A stretch of DNA of 64,000 nt from Smallanthus sonchifolius (GCA_023525975.1 JAKNSE010000038.1:124001-188000), one strand, 5' to 3'. Shown: positions 43,829-57,552, counted from the first letter of the stretch. A program made the numbers and translations. Notes: a model not told the origin generated them from the sequence alone.

Positions 43829-45613
43829 TGATAGAGAGTTAAGGAACTTTCGTTCTAGGCGACACTAAGTTTCAAAATTCAAAATCTGATTTTGAATGGA
43901 AGAGGTTACGGATGTGGGGGAGGAAACAAATTGCCGGTGAACAACAGATCTGAAATAGGGGAGGAAACAAATCGTCGGTGAGGACAACAATACCTTGTGA
44001 TCGGTGGATAGAGGAATAGCAACACCGTTCCGGAGTCACCACCGCTACCGGAGTTACCGTTCCAGAGGTCAAAGACACGTGAATCACTGACTTTTGAGAG
44101 GGTGATCTTCTCCGAAGACACCATAGTGATCACCGCCACCGGAGTGGTGCCGTCGTAAGAAACGTGGATGACGAGGGTAGGTCGGTACTCGGTGGGGCAA
44201 ACGAAGAAGAAAGACAATGAGATGCGGTTGAAGAGGGTGGGTCGGTACTCGGTGGGGCAAACGAAGAAGAAGAAAAACAGTACCAACTAAGTAAGTTATA
44301 TGAATTAAACACTACCAACTATCTGATTTGGGTGAAACTGACTCATTAACACTAAGCTCTTATTCTTTAACTAACAAATTGAAACTTGGGTTACTTTGAC
44401 CCAATAACACTATTTTTGTATTTTTCTCCTTTTTATGTTTTTTGTTTTAACTTCAACTACAAACATCCTTCTACTACTCTGACCTAATTGAATTACAACT
44501 CGCGGGTTTAAAAAAATAAAAGGCTAAAAAGGCTAATGGGTTAAATTTATAGGTTTAACAAATGAAAGGATTAAATAAAAGAAAATCTAAGGGATAATGA
44601 TTAGGTAGGGAAAACAAAAAAAAGGTTTAAACAAAGGGGTTAAACATATCATGTTTGTGCAAAATTCTAGTTCATGGTCTCAACATGTATTAAAATGCAA
44701 GTTCTAAAATGATTCAACATCATGGTAAACACACAAGAAACGAAAGTGAGCAATTATTACTAAATATGTTTTAAAGCTCAAATTCTCACAAAAATGCGGA
44801 ACGGGTATAGGTGAACAACATGTAAATTTGTCCACTATCTAGCCTGTTACCCCTAGTTAGGCGATCATATCTGATTTATGTTTCTGAAAAAATGCTTGCT
44901 AAGAAAACTTTATTTCGCAACTTAAAGAACCAACCATGACTAAAGACCTAGACTTGTGCACTGGTTTAGAAATACCATCACGATTTACATTGAAAAACTC
45001 TGTTTTCATGCACAATTGAACTGCTTTACGGACATTTTAAAAAAAAATCAAAATTTTCAAGCTTTTTAAACTTCCCCGCATCCCCACACTTAAACCTTAC
45101 ATTCTCCCCAATATACATTTAGAGTTAAAAAATATGTATGGTTCAAAGGTCTTCACCATCCCATTCCCAATCAATGTTAAGCTGCTAAAACTACCCAGCT
45201 TGTAATAAGACTCAATTCCCTCCAAAGACAAACAAATAAACACACCAAAAAAATAAGCTAAGGAAAGAGTACATGGACCTGATTATGTCTTCGTGGCACG
45301 GTCCTCATATGCGTAAATCGAAATCATAAAACTCACTTTCGTAAGAATCACGGTTGCATTTAGCGTATGCAACAAACCTTTTAAACCCCTCGGTAGTCCG
45401 AGTGGATGAGTGATGTCTCGTGAGAGTTTTTAGTGAAGACACCCAAAAAGTTCCCTGCTTGCCTCCATGAGCTCCCCACACTTGGGTGTTGCTATAGCGA
45501 CAAATACCGAAACAAACAAAAACATAAAAATGCAGAAAAAACAAAAGGCCGGGTTGCCTCCCGGTTAGCGCTAAGTTTTAAGGTATTCTGCCAGACCGTA
45601 CCTGATGTGTCTT
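43829..45613. other. Retroelement-like intergenic stretch (copy 2)
   Basis: Counterpart of 4984-6768, including the 60-bp-spaced direct repeat at about 44173-44273. No gene recognised. Confidence 0.4.
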
Positions 45614-46129
45614 TCACGGTGGTCGCATTGTACATTTACCTACCATGTTCCCAACAAAAGCTCGATACTTGATGTATTGGGTTCCTATGTGCTTTCTTAT
45701 GATCAACATGTCTCTTGAATCCCTGATTGGCAGTTTAACTCCGCATTTGCCCACCGAGTTTCCAATATATGCTCGGTAGTTGACATGTCGTGTCCAATCC
45801 TGACTTTTCGTGATCGACAAGTCGGCTAGATCGATGCGGGCCCGCTTTTGAATAGACTGTCCGATGTCTTCCCTACTCACCTTCCTCTTCTTCGAACTCA
45901 AACCATCCTCCCTAACTTCATCTATCGGTGTAACAACTATGGGCGGACAGTTAGGATTCACCTAGGTTACCTCACTCATCGGTTCCTTAAGAGGTGTCAT
46001 TTCTTCATTCACATTTAAACATCCATATTCATACTCTGGAAGACCTAAAACCTCTTCTTCTACTTCATCACCAATAATGACCGATACCTAAACCACTTCT
46101 TCAACAACTAGGTTAGTGATTTTTGTGCA
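45614..46129 (-). pseudogene. Unrecognised ORF remnant with duplicated motif (copy 2)
   Basis: Counterpart of 6769-7284. One residue differs in the intact 115-codon piece (KCTMRPP against KCAMRPP). Same two upstream stops. Confidence 0.4.
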
Positions 46130-47716
46130 GCCCGTAGCTCACTTAATCCAATAACATTTAATCTTTGGCCCAAGTTAGTGATTTTTAAGTAGCAGCCCAT
46201 CAAATTCCTTTTATTCTTTGTACGATATTTAACAGCCCAACAATTCCTAACTCAATTTATTTATTATCCATGAGTGCTTTAAATTAAATCATCCCTGCAA
46301 CTGAATGAAACACGTAATTATTTCTATTTTAATTTTTTACTTAAATTCATTTTAGGTTGTCAATAATACATAAACATGGTTACAAATTTGACTCGTTGAC
46401 GATTATCATCTCTTTTTCTATGTTTAGTTTATTAGACCAATTTAGCTCGTTTTCTTTAATATACCCTGAACATATATATACACTCAAAATAAATTGTTTC
46501 ATACATAAATAGGATTAAAAACATTTAATTATATATAACTAAGACGTGTAAATCAACCACTCATCAAAAATCCGTCCAAAGTGTTTAAATAAGCCAAATG
46601 GAATGACACGTCATTAATGGTCCGGTGGTGGATAGTGGACCGCTACCACTTGCTTAGCGATCCGCCACGATCTTCCATCTCAGAATCTTCTCAACTCTTT
46701 CAACTTTTCTTCAGTCTTCGTCTTGGTCTCGGTTTTCTTCTCCAATATCTTCGTTTCTTCACCGAGAACTGCAAATCCAACACATAACAACATAAGTATC
46801 AAAAACATATGAATTTGCTATCAAAACTCATTCAAATGTGGTGAAATATACGTGATAAACTTATGTGTTTTGCAACACATCTAAAAATTACTTTAGAAGT
46901 TTATAAAAATAAACGGGTTAAGCGGGTCAACCTGCGTATCTACTAGGTTGACCCTAACACAGCGCTTAGCTAAACGTGTATGCGGTTTGACACAAAACTG
47001 ACCCGGTAGGGTTGGTCGTTAGACAAGTATTGGTAATCCTAGTTGCATACACGATTGCGAAACCATGTCCCATACCCGACCCAATGAGAGTACGCGATTG
47101 CTAATTATTCGTCCACTATCGGGTATATCCGTTTGTTTGTTAAAAGTAACCTGTTAGGATTTCTGTTACTCTAGAACACCAAAGAAGAAACAATCAAGAA
47201 TAAAAAACCAAACGATTATGGTGTTTATTCGAACTCAATTACGGATTACAACCTGAATTACAAGAATGAATCTATTGAAAACTGGATACAAGAAATATAA
47301 CCTAATCCCCTAATCATAACAACCGGGTAACTAACTAATTTGAAGTATTATAACTACAGCCCCTCAACTATGGTTATTAATAAATAACCCCCTGCACTTT
47401 GTTGACTGCACTTATTGACCTTCCTCAATAGTTGACTCATGTTTGCTTGTTTATTAATATTGACCCGTTAATCTTGCACTCCATATAACATTTTCCATGT
47501 ACGTGTCTTATTATTCTAAATATATCAAAATTAATGATGTATGAATGTGAAGTACTGCGAGACAAGGAGGGATAAAATGGTAATCTAGTAGATTTAGAGA
47601 TGTTGTAAGCATTACATTTTTTATTTGAAGATTTATTATATACATTAAGAAAAAATATAGAGTAAATTACTATTTAAAGGAGATGTTTTTGGTTCTTTTT
47701 AATGTCCGAAAACAGA
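46130..47716. other. AT-rich LTR-like residue (copy 2)
   Basis: Counterpart of 7285-8871; GCGGTCCGC-like motifs at about 46618-46670. No gene. Confidence 0.35.
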
Positions 47717-48413
47717 GGTTGAAAAGGAGCAAATGAGAATGATACCATATGCATCAGTAGTTGGGAGCCTTATGTATGCTCAAGTCTGTACTCGTCCGGA
47801 TATCGCTTATATTGCTGGAATGCTAGGCCGTTATCAAACTAATCCAGACCTTGATCACTGGAAAGCAAGTACTTCGATATCTGCAAGGGACGAAAGACTA
47901 TAAACTGACTTATAGAATAAGTGATAATTTAGAAGTGCTTGGTTATTCTGATTCTGACTTTGCTAAATGCAAAGATGACAAGAAATCCACTTCGGGGTAT
48001 ATCTTTATGTTAGCCGGCGGACCTATCTTATGGAAGAGTCATAAGCAACAATTAACAACAACATCCACTATGATGGCAGAATACATTGTTGTGTATAACG
48101 CAACTTATCATGGAATGTTGCTAAAGAATCTGATCACTGGACTCAAAGTAGTTAATTCCATTTCATGACCACTGAAGCTTTATTGTGATAACTCAGCTGC
48201 CGTTAGTTTCTCGAACAATAACAGTTCGACGGAGCTGTATTATATCTTGATACAAAGTACTTGTCCGTACGTGAGCGAGTTAAGGAAAATAATCTTTGTA
48301 TTGAGTATATAAGTACTAAGAATATGCTTGCGGATCCGATGACTAAAGGTCTCCCACCTAAAGTATTCAAAGAACATGTTTCGAAGATGGGATTCTCTAA
48401 AGACCTTATTTAG
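47717..48413 (+). pseudogene. Ty1/Copia pol remnant (copy 2)
   Basis: Same RT/RNase H remnant and same lesions as 8872-9568; the shared damage shows it was dead before the block duplicated. Confidence 0.85.
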
Positions 48414-48741
48414 CTACATATTGTACTTACTTGCGTTTAATAATGAAGTTTCCTCACTCATTTGAATTTGTTTGTCTCTAAATACGTTTATGCATGCCTA
48501 AAGACGTATCGACAGTAATTATACAAATCAACGTTAAAAGGGCTTACTTGTCAATTTAATCCTAAAGTTTACTTAAGTTTTAAATTTGTGCTATAGTATG
48601 ATTAATGGAGGTCTTGAGTTGAATGTTGATTCAATGACTATTTTTCTCTGCTATAGTTACAGTTTAGAACTAAAAAGAGTATTAAAATCTACATACTTAT
48701 GTAATGCTCATAATGAATGATCACTCAGCCAAGTAGGAGAA

Positions 48742-49108
48742 TGTTCGACTCAGGTTTTATTAAGTATGACCAATGTGATTATTTATCTAATTATTAAATT
48801 GATCAATTGATTTATTTATTATTAACCTATGGCTAGTAATTAGTTGATGAGCCTAATTACTCTTAATGGGTCATTAATGGGTTTCTCATTCGGTGTACAT
48901 ATATATAGAGAGATAATTAGAGGGATTTGACGAATCAATCATTTTATCACCACTAACATCAAATTCATCCCTCTCTCTCCCAAACTCACCTTAGCCATCC
49001 TAACCATACACCGTAAACGGAAATCTGATCCTTATCAGAGATCTTGTCATCTTTCCTCGCATCGGTTAGCTTATCAGGTATGATTTATATTATTGTTTTC
49101 CATTAACA
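48742..49108 (+). repeat. Probable 3' LTR of the Copia remnant (copy 2)
   Basis: Counterpart of 9897-10263, same TG...CA limits and TATA-like run. Confidence 0.6.
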
Positions 49109-49772
49109 TGCTCAAAAATTGATCAGCATATAACCCATTTGAAACCAACCTTGAATGAATAACCATATAATATCTCAAAGCAAATTCTTTTTCTATGAAA
49201 TATAATATCCTTAAAAAACTAATACTTTGGTATGTTTACCATAAGTAAGTCCACATAAAATCTTTTGTATTTGCCTCAATTTAGTATTTCATATACGTAC
49301 CTTGTCAAATTCCAAGAGGAACTTCATTATTCCTTTCTAACAATATACACTTGTACACATACTACATCATATTAATAAGTACGGTAATATCATATGGCGC
49401 ATTATCATTTCAATATGATTATTATAATTTTCCTTCCATCTATTGACCAATTTATATGTATTTAAACATGATTTTTGCTATTACACCCCACACATTCATT
49501 TTCAACCTGAACTCACTTGTATCGGAACATGCATTTCAAGATTCTCAACCCATCATCAAATTTAACATTTCTAGCAGCCTTTACACTTGCTAAAAATTAT
49601 TTATACCTTTGTAGAAAAAACTATTTCAATTTACTTCTCAAAATCCCAACTTCTATTATGAGTTTTAACGCCAGAAAAATATTATTTCTAATATTATTGC
49701 CGATGCAGTTAGCTGAAAGGAGAAGAATCTGGTTATCTGTATTGAATCAATGAAAATGATAATGTCAAGATC
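49109..49772. other. AT-rich spacer (copy 2)
   Basis: Counterpart of 10264-10927. Nothing identifiable. Confidence 0.4.
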
Positions 49773-51030
49773 AAGGCTGCTCAAACTGAAGCCTTGAAGA
49801 AAGAAAACTTGAAGTGTAGAAGAATTCTTGGTTAGGTGAAAGATCTTGGAGAAAACAAATTTGGAGTGAAGACTTGATTTGATTTAATATAGATTCCAAA
49901 AATGAGTGATGTGAAATTGTTATTTCTTGATGAAGTTCATAAATCAAGATATTATATTCATCGTGTTGCAACCAAGACGTGTCATGATTTACAAGTTGAT
50001 TATTGGTGGCCTAGAATAGAATGTGATATTGTTAAATATGTTGAAAGGTAAACAACATGTTTGCAAGTGAAGGAAGAATATAAAAAGCCTTACGAAAATA
50101 TCCAACCGCTTGAAATCCCTATATGGAAATGGAAACATATTTGGATCTTATAGCGAAACTATCCAAGACGACGATTTGATGTGGTCTGGGTGATTGTTGA
50201 TCAATTAAGAAATAGTTCCCACTTTTTGTCTATGTGAGAGACATACTCCTTAAAGCTATTGGCAAACATGTATTTGAAAGAAGTGGTGTCATGACACGTA
50301 GTGCGAGTGTCGATTGTGTTTGATCGAGACAAATGATTTAACTCTCATTTTGGGGGATATTGTAGAAGTAATTGGGAAAAAAAGTTGTTGATTAGCATCG
50401 TGTATTACTTTCTAAATTATCATACAATAACAACTACCATTCAGCCATTCAGGTATGGGGATGCCTCTCTATGAAATGTTGTACGGTAGGAAATGTCGAA
50501 CGTCGTTTAGTTGGGGTGAAGTCGGCCAACATGAACTTGGTAGTAAAGAGATTGTGAAAGCTACAATTAAAAAATTGACCAAATTCGTGCACATTTTAAG
50601 GTCGCTCAAGACCAGCAAACGTCTTATGCTGATAAAAGGAGGCGATTGATCAAACTCAAGTTCAAGATCGTGTAATGTTCAAAATCTCTCTACTGGAAGT
50701 CTGCCAATTTCAAAACAGGGCAAGTAAGTCCATAATTTATTGGCCCGCTCAAAATAATAGCACAAGTTTGGAATTTGGAATACTGCTTAGAGTTGTCGGA
50801 CGAGCCTAATGAAATACATAATACTTTCCATGTGTCCTATTTACGGAGGTGTTCAACGCATGTATCGTTGGATGGAATTGAGGTTGACGATAAGCTGATT
50901 TACATGGAGGAGTGTATTACTATTCTATCATAAAGTCAAACATCTCTGAAAATAAAACTATCAATTAAATAAAGGTCCAATTAAAACACCGTAAAGGATC
51001 TGACACCGTGTAGGAGTCAAAGGAAGATAT
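49773..51030 (+). pseudogene. Ty3/Gypsy pol remnant (copy 2)
   Basis: Counterpart of 10928-12175 but somewhat less damaged: the frame GMPLYEMLYGRKCRTSFSWG continues through GEVGQHELGS (Gln where block 1 has a stop) and the 10 bp near 50585 are retained. From about 50523 onward the two blocks differ at several percent of positions. Confidence 0.8.
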
Positions 51031-52222
51031 ATTATTGGTGTATAATATGTAAGTATTTATATTTCCATCTTATAATAATAAAATCTCATTTATGATGTTA
51101 TGACATGTGTTTATTTTTAATTAAAATGTTGCAAATTATCAAAGAGTTAGGTTACACGTACCCCTCTAATCCTCTATTACTTGTCATACGTCTTCCCCCT
51201 CTTGAGAAAAATCATTTAACACTTATCATATCTCCTCATGATAAGATCATTATTTAAAAAAAATTAAGGTTCAAAAACTCTTTCTTTAAAAAATTAAAAA
51301 AAATATATACTAAAAAAACATTTTACAAAAAATTAGAAAAACACTTTGTGTAAAATAAAATTTAAAAAATTATTTAAAAAATATAAAAACATATTTTAAA
51401 AAAATAAAAGAAATATGTTATAATAAATTAAAATAATTATTATGTAAATATAGATTTAATACATTAAGTTAAATATATATATAAATAAAAGGCTCGCAAG
51501 CCTGGTCGATGATGTAGAAGCATCCGGTGTTTGTTTGGTTTTCCTACGATTATTGGACTTACAACAAATTCATGAAGGTGGGTCTAGAGATTCGATGGAA
51601 GGGTCGGCCAAAGGAGAAAACCCGTGAGCTCGGTGGTGGTGGCAAAAGAAGGATTTGTAGTTTTCTTTCTTTTTTTTTTTTGGAATTTAAATAATTGTTG
51701 GTGTAATTTTTTTTCCTAAATTAACCAATGTTCTCATCTATAAGATGGGTTCTAGGGTTTGGATTTACGTACACTGTTTGAATTATTATTTCGTATTGAA
51801 ATTTTCCGATCAAAGCGTTCGAAAATAATCCAACTAATAATGATAACGATTATTTCAAAAATAATCGTCGTACCCAACCGTATCTGTTCGTCGTGATAGT
51901 ATTTCATAAATAATTGTAACACCAAGCTAATTCTGAGGTCCTCGTTTGCTAAAATTGAAACCTAGGGGTTGGAATTGCTAATTCCCAAAGTTGAAGGGTT
52001 GAAAAATGAAAAATTAATATTATGGCTTGGTACCCATAACGGTACGCTACGTGGTGGCTAAGGAATCAAACAGGAAATGACACGTGTATGTTGAGTAATG
52101 GCCAAAAGGTTTGACGTGTGTCAAGCCTGGCGGACCGCTATTCAAACCCATTGCGGTCCGCTATTCAAACCCATAGCAGTCCGCTATAGACGCCTATTCC
52201 TAGAGGTCCGCTATTCAAACCT
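51031..52222. other. LTR-like stretch with palindromes, ending at a deletion junction
   Basis: A-rich segment, then GCGGTCCGCTATTCAAACCC repeats at 52128-52215. Near 52210-52222 the sequence jumps from the position equivalent to about 13352 in block 1 to the equivalent of about 16131; the shared bases at the junction (AAACCTGTATTGAC in both contexts) suggest a deletion in this block. The minisatellite and MITE-like region of block 1 are thus missing. Confidence 0.55.
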
Positions 52223-52763
52223 GTATTGACTATTGAGATTAGTGCTTTCAGGTTATGCAAATTTGGAATATAATCTCACTTGTGCGATTTGTTTGGTACG
52301 TTTACAAATTACAATTTCCAGGTTATGAAATTTTAGTTTCTTTAATTGCAACTTCATTTTTTTTGTAGGCTTGTAGCAGACTGCACTCTTGAAATTGGTT
52401 TAAAGATTTGATTTACAATCAGGTAATAATTTATCATTATCGTGTAATAATTTATCGATCTAATTTTTTAACTTGATTTCTAATTTGCTCATTTGATTTG
52501 ATTAATTGATTTGCTTATTGACCCATTTGATTTCATTAGCTCATTTAGATTTAACTTTGATTTGCTCGTTTATATTTAAGTGTGATTTGGTCATTTAGAT
52601 TTAAGTGTGATTTGCTCATTTAGATTTAAGTGTTGTTGTGTTAACTTTTTAGTTTGTTGCGGGTCCCAAGCTCGGATAAAGGAGGTAGGTTTTATAACAT
52701 GACTTTTTGATAAAGGGCCTAAAATTGTTGGTTCGCTTGGGGCCACCAAATACGTTGAGACAC
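52223..52763. other. Spacer before the single partial array unit
   Basis: Matches 16136-16645. Carries one extra copy of the GATTTGCTCATTTAGATTTA repeat (52587-52628). Ends at GTTGAG, where it jumps into position 246 of the 726-bp unit. Confidence 0.5.
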
Positions 52764-53243
52764 CTAAAAAGGTAAATTTGGATGATCAATTTTGTTGCAG
52801 CTTGTGGTTACAAAATTGATTGTTTGGCTCATGTGTGTTATGTGACAGAGTGACGTACGGGAGTAACGGTGTAGTACTCGTGTCACAACAACTTTATTCT
52901 AGGTTGACAAGGCTACATATGGGTCTTGCGGATGCAAAATGGTGTTGATTGTTGAACTCATATAGCTTTTGTTTTTTCTTCGTTTATCGTTTGTAGTTTG
53001 ATTCTTCATGTAGTATTAAGCTGACTCAATAACTGCTTTCTTAATAAAAGCAAGACTGTTTTATCTTCAATGCGTTAGCTCATAATCTGACATGTTTTAT
53101 CTAGACCTGATTAAGGTAGAACATAACCTAACATTCATATTATGGGTTGAAACTAAAACCTGTAAGGTTGACTAAAACCATGGGTTAATTTCATCATACA
53201 TTTGCGGTAAATGAAAACTGCTAACATTAACGAAAAAACATGA
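52764..53243. repeat. Single partial copy of the 726-bp unit
   Basis: Equivalent to unit positions 246-726. It differs from the array consensus at a dozen or more places (for example GGGTCTTGCGGATGCAAAATGG against GGGGCTCGCGGATGACAAAATGG), far more than array units differ from each other. It runs straight into the helicase remnant, as does the last array unit. Confidence 0.9.
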
Positions 53244-54121
53244 GGCTAAGCGTAGAAAATCAGACATCTGATACGGAACGCGCAAATATTTTTGCAAAAT
53301 GGCTTTTGGATATTGAAGAGGGAAATGTTGGTCGTATTAATGATGGTTAAGCAACATTTGATATACTTGATGATCTTCTAATTAATGACTCATGCGATCC
53401 TATATCAAGTTTAATAGACTTTGTTTATCCATTCATTCTCCAAAACTACAAAAACAAATAATTCTTTTCTAAAAGAGTTATCTTTGCAACAAAAATTGAG
53501 GTTGTTCACGAAATTAATGATCATTTGCTATCACTTTTCCCTGACGATGAAAAAGAGTGCCTTAGCTCAGATAAAATTTGTCAAATGGAACATTTTAATG
53601 ATCCGTTACAAGAAAATTTATGCTCACCTGACGTTCTTAATGAGCTTAAATATCAGGATTGCCAAATCATAGGTTAGTGCTGAAAGTTGGTGTTCTGGTA
53701 ATGCTACTACGAAACATTGACCAACAAATGATTTGTGTAATGGTATTAGGCTACATGTCATATCACTTGGTAAATGTGTTATAGAAGCCGAGATAATCTA
53801 TGGAAGTAATATTGGTACTCGAACATTTATTACAAGAATTAATCTGATACCGTCAAATAAAAAGATCCATTTGAAGTTCCAGAGAAGAGAATTTCACTAT
53901 CGGTATGTTTTACAATGACGATTAATAAAAGCCAAGGACAATAATTAGCGGGAGTTGCTTTGTATATAAAAGAACCGGTTTTCACCAATAGACAATTGTA
54001 TGTGGCGTTGTAAGAAGTAAATAGTTTAGACGGAGTAAAATTACTAATACTGGAAAGAGATGATAAAATTAATAATCAAAAAACAAATGATAGATATAAC
54101 GAAATATTTAGAGATTTATGA
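53182..54121 (+). pseudogene. Helitron/PIF1-type helicase, C-terminal remnant (copy 2)
   Basis: Same motif order as 26962-27900 with extra lesions: a stop in place of Glu before ATFDILDDLL (near 53347) and a one-base loss near 53726 (ACAAATGATTTG against ACAAAATGGATTG). Not functional. Confidence 0.85.
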
Positions 54122-54387
54122 AAATATATTTAGTTTTATAAATGTTATCGTAATTTCATTTTTTTATGTAAATTAAAATTTTAGTTTATTTATGAAATTA
54201 GTTTTATCAACACCCAGAATGGTACTGTATATATGGTTTAAACCTAATTAGCTTCAAATCAGCCGTCACTTTTCATCTCCTCACCATCACAATCCGGGTA
54301 TTATCTGCAAGATCACACAAAATTTTCAGTCCGCAAGATCATTCTCTTTCCAATCTGGGTAACCACTTCTGGTTTTAGTGTCTGTAT

Positions 54388-54589
54388 CGGCTTATCAACC
54401 TACGAATCTATCCCATGAAGGTGTGTTCGTGTGGAAGCCTCTTCTCTCTATAAGATCCCATGGCTATTATCTTCATCTCACTCACGTACTACGTCAACCC
54501 TACCTTCTCTGTCACCCAGAAGCAAAACCAGTTGAACGTTTATGGCAGAAACGATCAAATCAAACTCACCATTATTATGATTAGTATAC
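54388..54589. other. 202-bp insertion in block 2 upstream of PPR-2
   Basis: Absent from block 1, where TCTGTAT runs straight into TTAATTGTGG. Higher GC than the flanks, open in more than one frame, no family recognised. GTAT occurs at both edges, but no terminal repeats are evident. Confidence 0.6.
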
Positions 54590-54708
54590 TTAATTGTGGT
54601 TTAGCTATATTTACTCATGATAAACTAATTTTAACTGTAATTATTTGATGGAAACAAGATCACCCGGCTTGCGAACTCACTGCTAATTATTACTGCAACT
54701 GGTATACA

Positions 54709-56235
54709 ATGGTTTATAAAAATTATGTAACCGCTAATTATTACTGTAACTTGTTCAGATTTTGTTTGTCATTTGGTTTTTCTTCTACTGCACATAAGGT
54801 GTTTGATAAAAGTCCCCAAAGACATGGTCACGAAGCCGTGGCATCTTTTGTCCAGGGAAACGTGTTAGGCAAGAAACCCACAAAGTATGAACTTTGTTCT
54901 GCTCTTAGTTCCTGTGCCAAGACACTGAACTCACACCTTGGTTCCCAGATCCATGGAAAGATAGTTCATTCAGGTTTTGACCAGAATTTGTATATAAATA
55001 GCTCGTTAGTGAACGTCTACGCCAAATGTGGTTCGATGGGTGACGCGATGAAGGTGTTCAATGGAATGGAAGTACATGATGAAGTGTCATGGACTTCTAT
55101 GATATGTGGGCTTTCACAAAATGGGCAGGGTGGAGAAGCCCTTTGTTTGTTTAAAGAAATGATGACGACACTAGTTAGGCCGAATTGTGTCACTTATGTT
55201 AGTGTTATTAGCGCGTGTACAGAGCAAGAATCGGTGTTTAGATGTGGTGAGTTGCTCCATGCTCATGTTATAATGCTGGGACATGAAAGCAACAGCTTTG
55301 TGGTGAGTTCTCTTATTGATTATTATTCGAAATGTGGAAGGATGGATAAAGTTGTCATGTTATTTGGATCATGCTTGGCAAGTGATGATGTTGTTTTGAA
55401 CACTATGATCTCAGCGTACACTCATAATCAACAAGGCGAAGAAGCACTCAAAGTTTTTGTGAAAATGCGTGATGCAAATGCGAGTCTTAGTGAACATACT
55501 TTGACCAGCGTGTTGGATGCTTGTGGGGCCTTGGCGGTTCTCCAAATGGGAAAACAGGTACATGATTTGGTAACGAAAATGGGTTCAGATCAAAACACGT
55601 TTGTGGTTGGTGCTTTGATTAACATGTACTCAAAATGTGGTGATATTGATGAAGCTTGTCATGTTTTTGACCAGGCAGGGTACAAAAACAACATATTATG
55701 GACTTCACTGATCACTGCGTATGCGCAGAGTGGTAGAGGTCCGGATGCTTTGAGAATCTTTGATCATTTAGTGATGGAAAAAAGATTCTACCCAGATCAT
55801 GTATGTTTTACGGTTGTGTTGACTGCTTGCAACCACTCTGGACTACTTGACAAGGGTATTAGTTATTTCAAGAAGATGACATCACATTATAATTTAGCTC
55901 CTGAAATCGATCAATATGCTTGCTTGATCGATCTTTATGCAAGAAAAGGCGATCTTAACAGCGCGAAAAAGGTGATGGAGGAGATGCCATTTGATGCAAA
56001 TGCAGTGATGTGGAGTTCTTTCTTGAGTTCTTGTAAAGATTATGTGAATGTAGAGCTTGGGAGAGAGGCTGCTTATAAGCTATTTGAACTTGAACCGCAT
56101 AGCCCTGTACCTTATTTGATTTTAGCAGATTTATATGCTGGTGCTGGTTTATGGGATGGAGTGAAAAACATAAGGAAATTAATGAATGAAAATGGAGTAA
56201 GAAAATCTTTAGCAGGCTGGAGTTGTGTTGGTTGA
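54709..56235 (+). CDS. PLS-class pentatricopeptide repeat protein, E type (PPR-2)
   Basis: 508 residues, collinear with PPR-1 with ten substitutions and no indels: N67S, C68S, a Thr to Ala in VNVYAKCGSM, Asp to His in ELLHAHV, Arg to His in AYTHNQQ, His to Arg in KMRDANA, Gly to Asp in QVHDLVT, Asp to His in MTSHYNL, and Glu to Asp plus Gly to Val in CKDYVNV. Both frames have stayed open at about 1% nucleotide divergence. Same absence of DYW domain and of an obvious targeting peptide. Confidence 0.85.
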   Translation: MVYKNYVTANYYCNLFRFCLSFGFSSTAHKVFDKSPQRHGHEAVASFVQGNVLGKKPTKYELCSALSSCAKTLNSHLGSQIHGKIVHSGFDQNLYINSSLVNVYAKCGSMGDAMKVFNGMEVHDEVSWTSMICGLSQNGQGGEALCLFKEMMTTLVRPNCVTYVSVISACTEQESVFRCGELLHAHVIMLGHESNSFVVSSLIDYYSKCGRMDKVVMLFGSCLASDDVVLNTMISAYTHNQQGEEALKVFVKMRDANASLSEHTLTSVLDACGALAVLQMGKQVHDLVTKMGSDQNTFVVGALINMYSKCGDIDEACHVFDQAGYKNNILWTSLITAYAQSGRGPDALRIFDHLVMEKRFYPDHVCFTVVLTACNHSGLLDKGISYFKKMTSHYNLAPEIDQYACLIDLYARKGDLNSAKKVMEEMPFDANAVMWSSFLSSCKDYVNVELGREAAYKLFELEPHSPVPYLILADLYAGAGLWDGVKNIRKLMNENGVRKSLAGWSCVG

Positions 56236-57189
56236 GGTATGTATTCTTGATTTCATCTCTAGATTTTGACTGCCAGTTGAGGAAAATGGATGGATGTGTA
56301 TGTACAAATGTGTATTGCAATGTATTTGTTTATATATTTATATTTCATCAATGACTAGCTTTGGTTTAATATCTTTGGAATGGCAAAGAACTTGCTTATG
56401 ATTGATCAACTTGAACTAGTTTATATTATGTAAATCTACATGCATGATAAGTGTTTTAATAAAATTCGTGAACAAAATCTTGAAACGAGAAGAGCGTTCA
56501 ATCCTTCATTCCTTTGTTTAAATCTACTGTCAATGTGATTTACAAGCAGTCTTTAGCAACCACTTCAGTGTCACTGGCGATGTTATGTTTACGGTTTACC
56601 TCATTGACATCCAAGTATCCAACATTTCATGTCTATTTGTTGATATTAACATCTAAACATTTACCAATGTGATGAATAGTAACCAGGGACAAACTGGTAA
56701 TTTCACAGCGCTACATTACACGCGTCTTCTCCTAATGAAGCGGTGACCTGCTTCATCTTTCTCTTATCTAACGTGTATTGCTTCCATCCCACTCATCTCT
56801 TTCTCTTGCAGCTGTGAGGTCAGCTCTGGTGTTCAACATGAAGGGTTCCATGGCCGCTTGCTCTGCCACCGTTACTGCCGTTCTCTAATCTCGTCGGATT
56901 AACCGGTACACCTTTGTGACGTCGCCGCTATGATTTTTTGCTTCATGATTTCATGTTCGACATCTGTGTGTAAATTTAGGTGTTTCATTTAATTTGATTT
57001 CATATACCCGTTTCATTTCCAATTAATCATACATATTGTTTCTTGATGAATTTGATGTTCGGTGACATCTTTATTACTTTCAATACCTTCAATTTTAGTT
57101 GTTGCTTTAATTTAGGGCTTTGCTTCTTTTGTGTTTTCTTGAGATAGGAGGCTTGAAAATTAGGGTGTTTTTTTTATTTGTTTCTACAG
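56236..57189. other. PPR-2 3' flank
   Basis: Counterpart of 29824-30774. No gene supported. Confidence 0.4.
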
Positions 57190-57534
57190 TGTGAATGCGT
57201 GGTATGACAGTTGATGATCCTAATGAGCCTCCTTATGTAGTTATGTTGCTCAAGTGTGTAACAGCTGCCCACTGATCATCAGATGGTTGAGGTCCATCTA
57301 CGTTTGAGTACCAGGTTGCAAAAGAATGTTTCATAGATGTAGAATGAAGGTGATGTAATGGGTTACCCCGGAACTAGAAGGTTAGATAAACATGTCTGAA
57401 ATATATTTTGAGATAATTTATGGTAAGAACTACTAATTGGTTTTCTTTTTATATGATATATGAAGGTATTGCAAGAGTGAAATGCCCTATAATCTGGATG
57501 AATTTATGCTGCAATGTCATGGATGCCAGGACTG
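57190..57534 (+). pseudogene. EBS/SHL-type BAH-PHD fragment (copy 2)
   Basis: Counterpart of 30775-31124. The PHD piece (57467-57534) reads MPYNLDEFMLQCHGCQDW without the 6-bp insertion, so closer to the family pattern, and ends at GTAAGT. Confidence 0.6.
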
Positions 57535-57552
57535 GTAAGTATATTTTTATCA

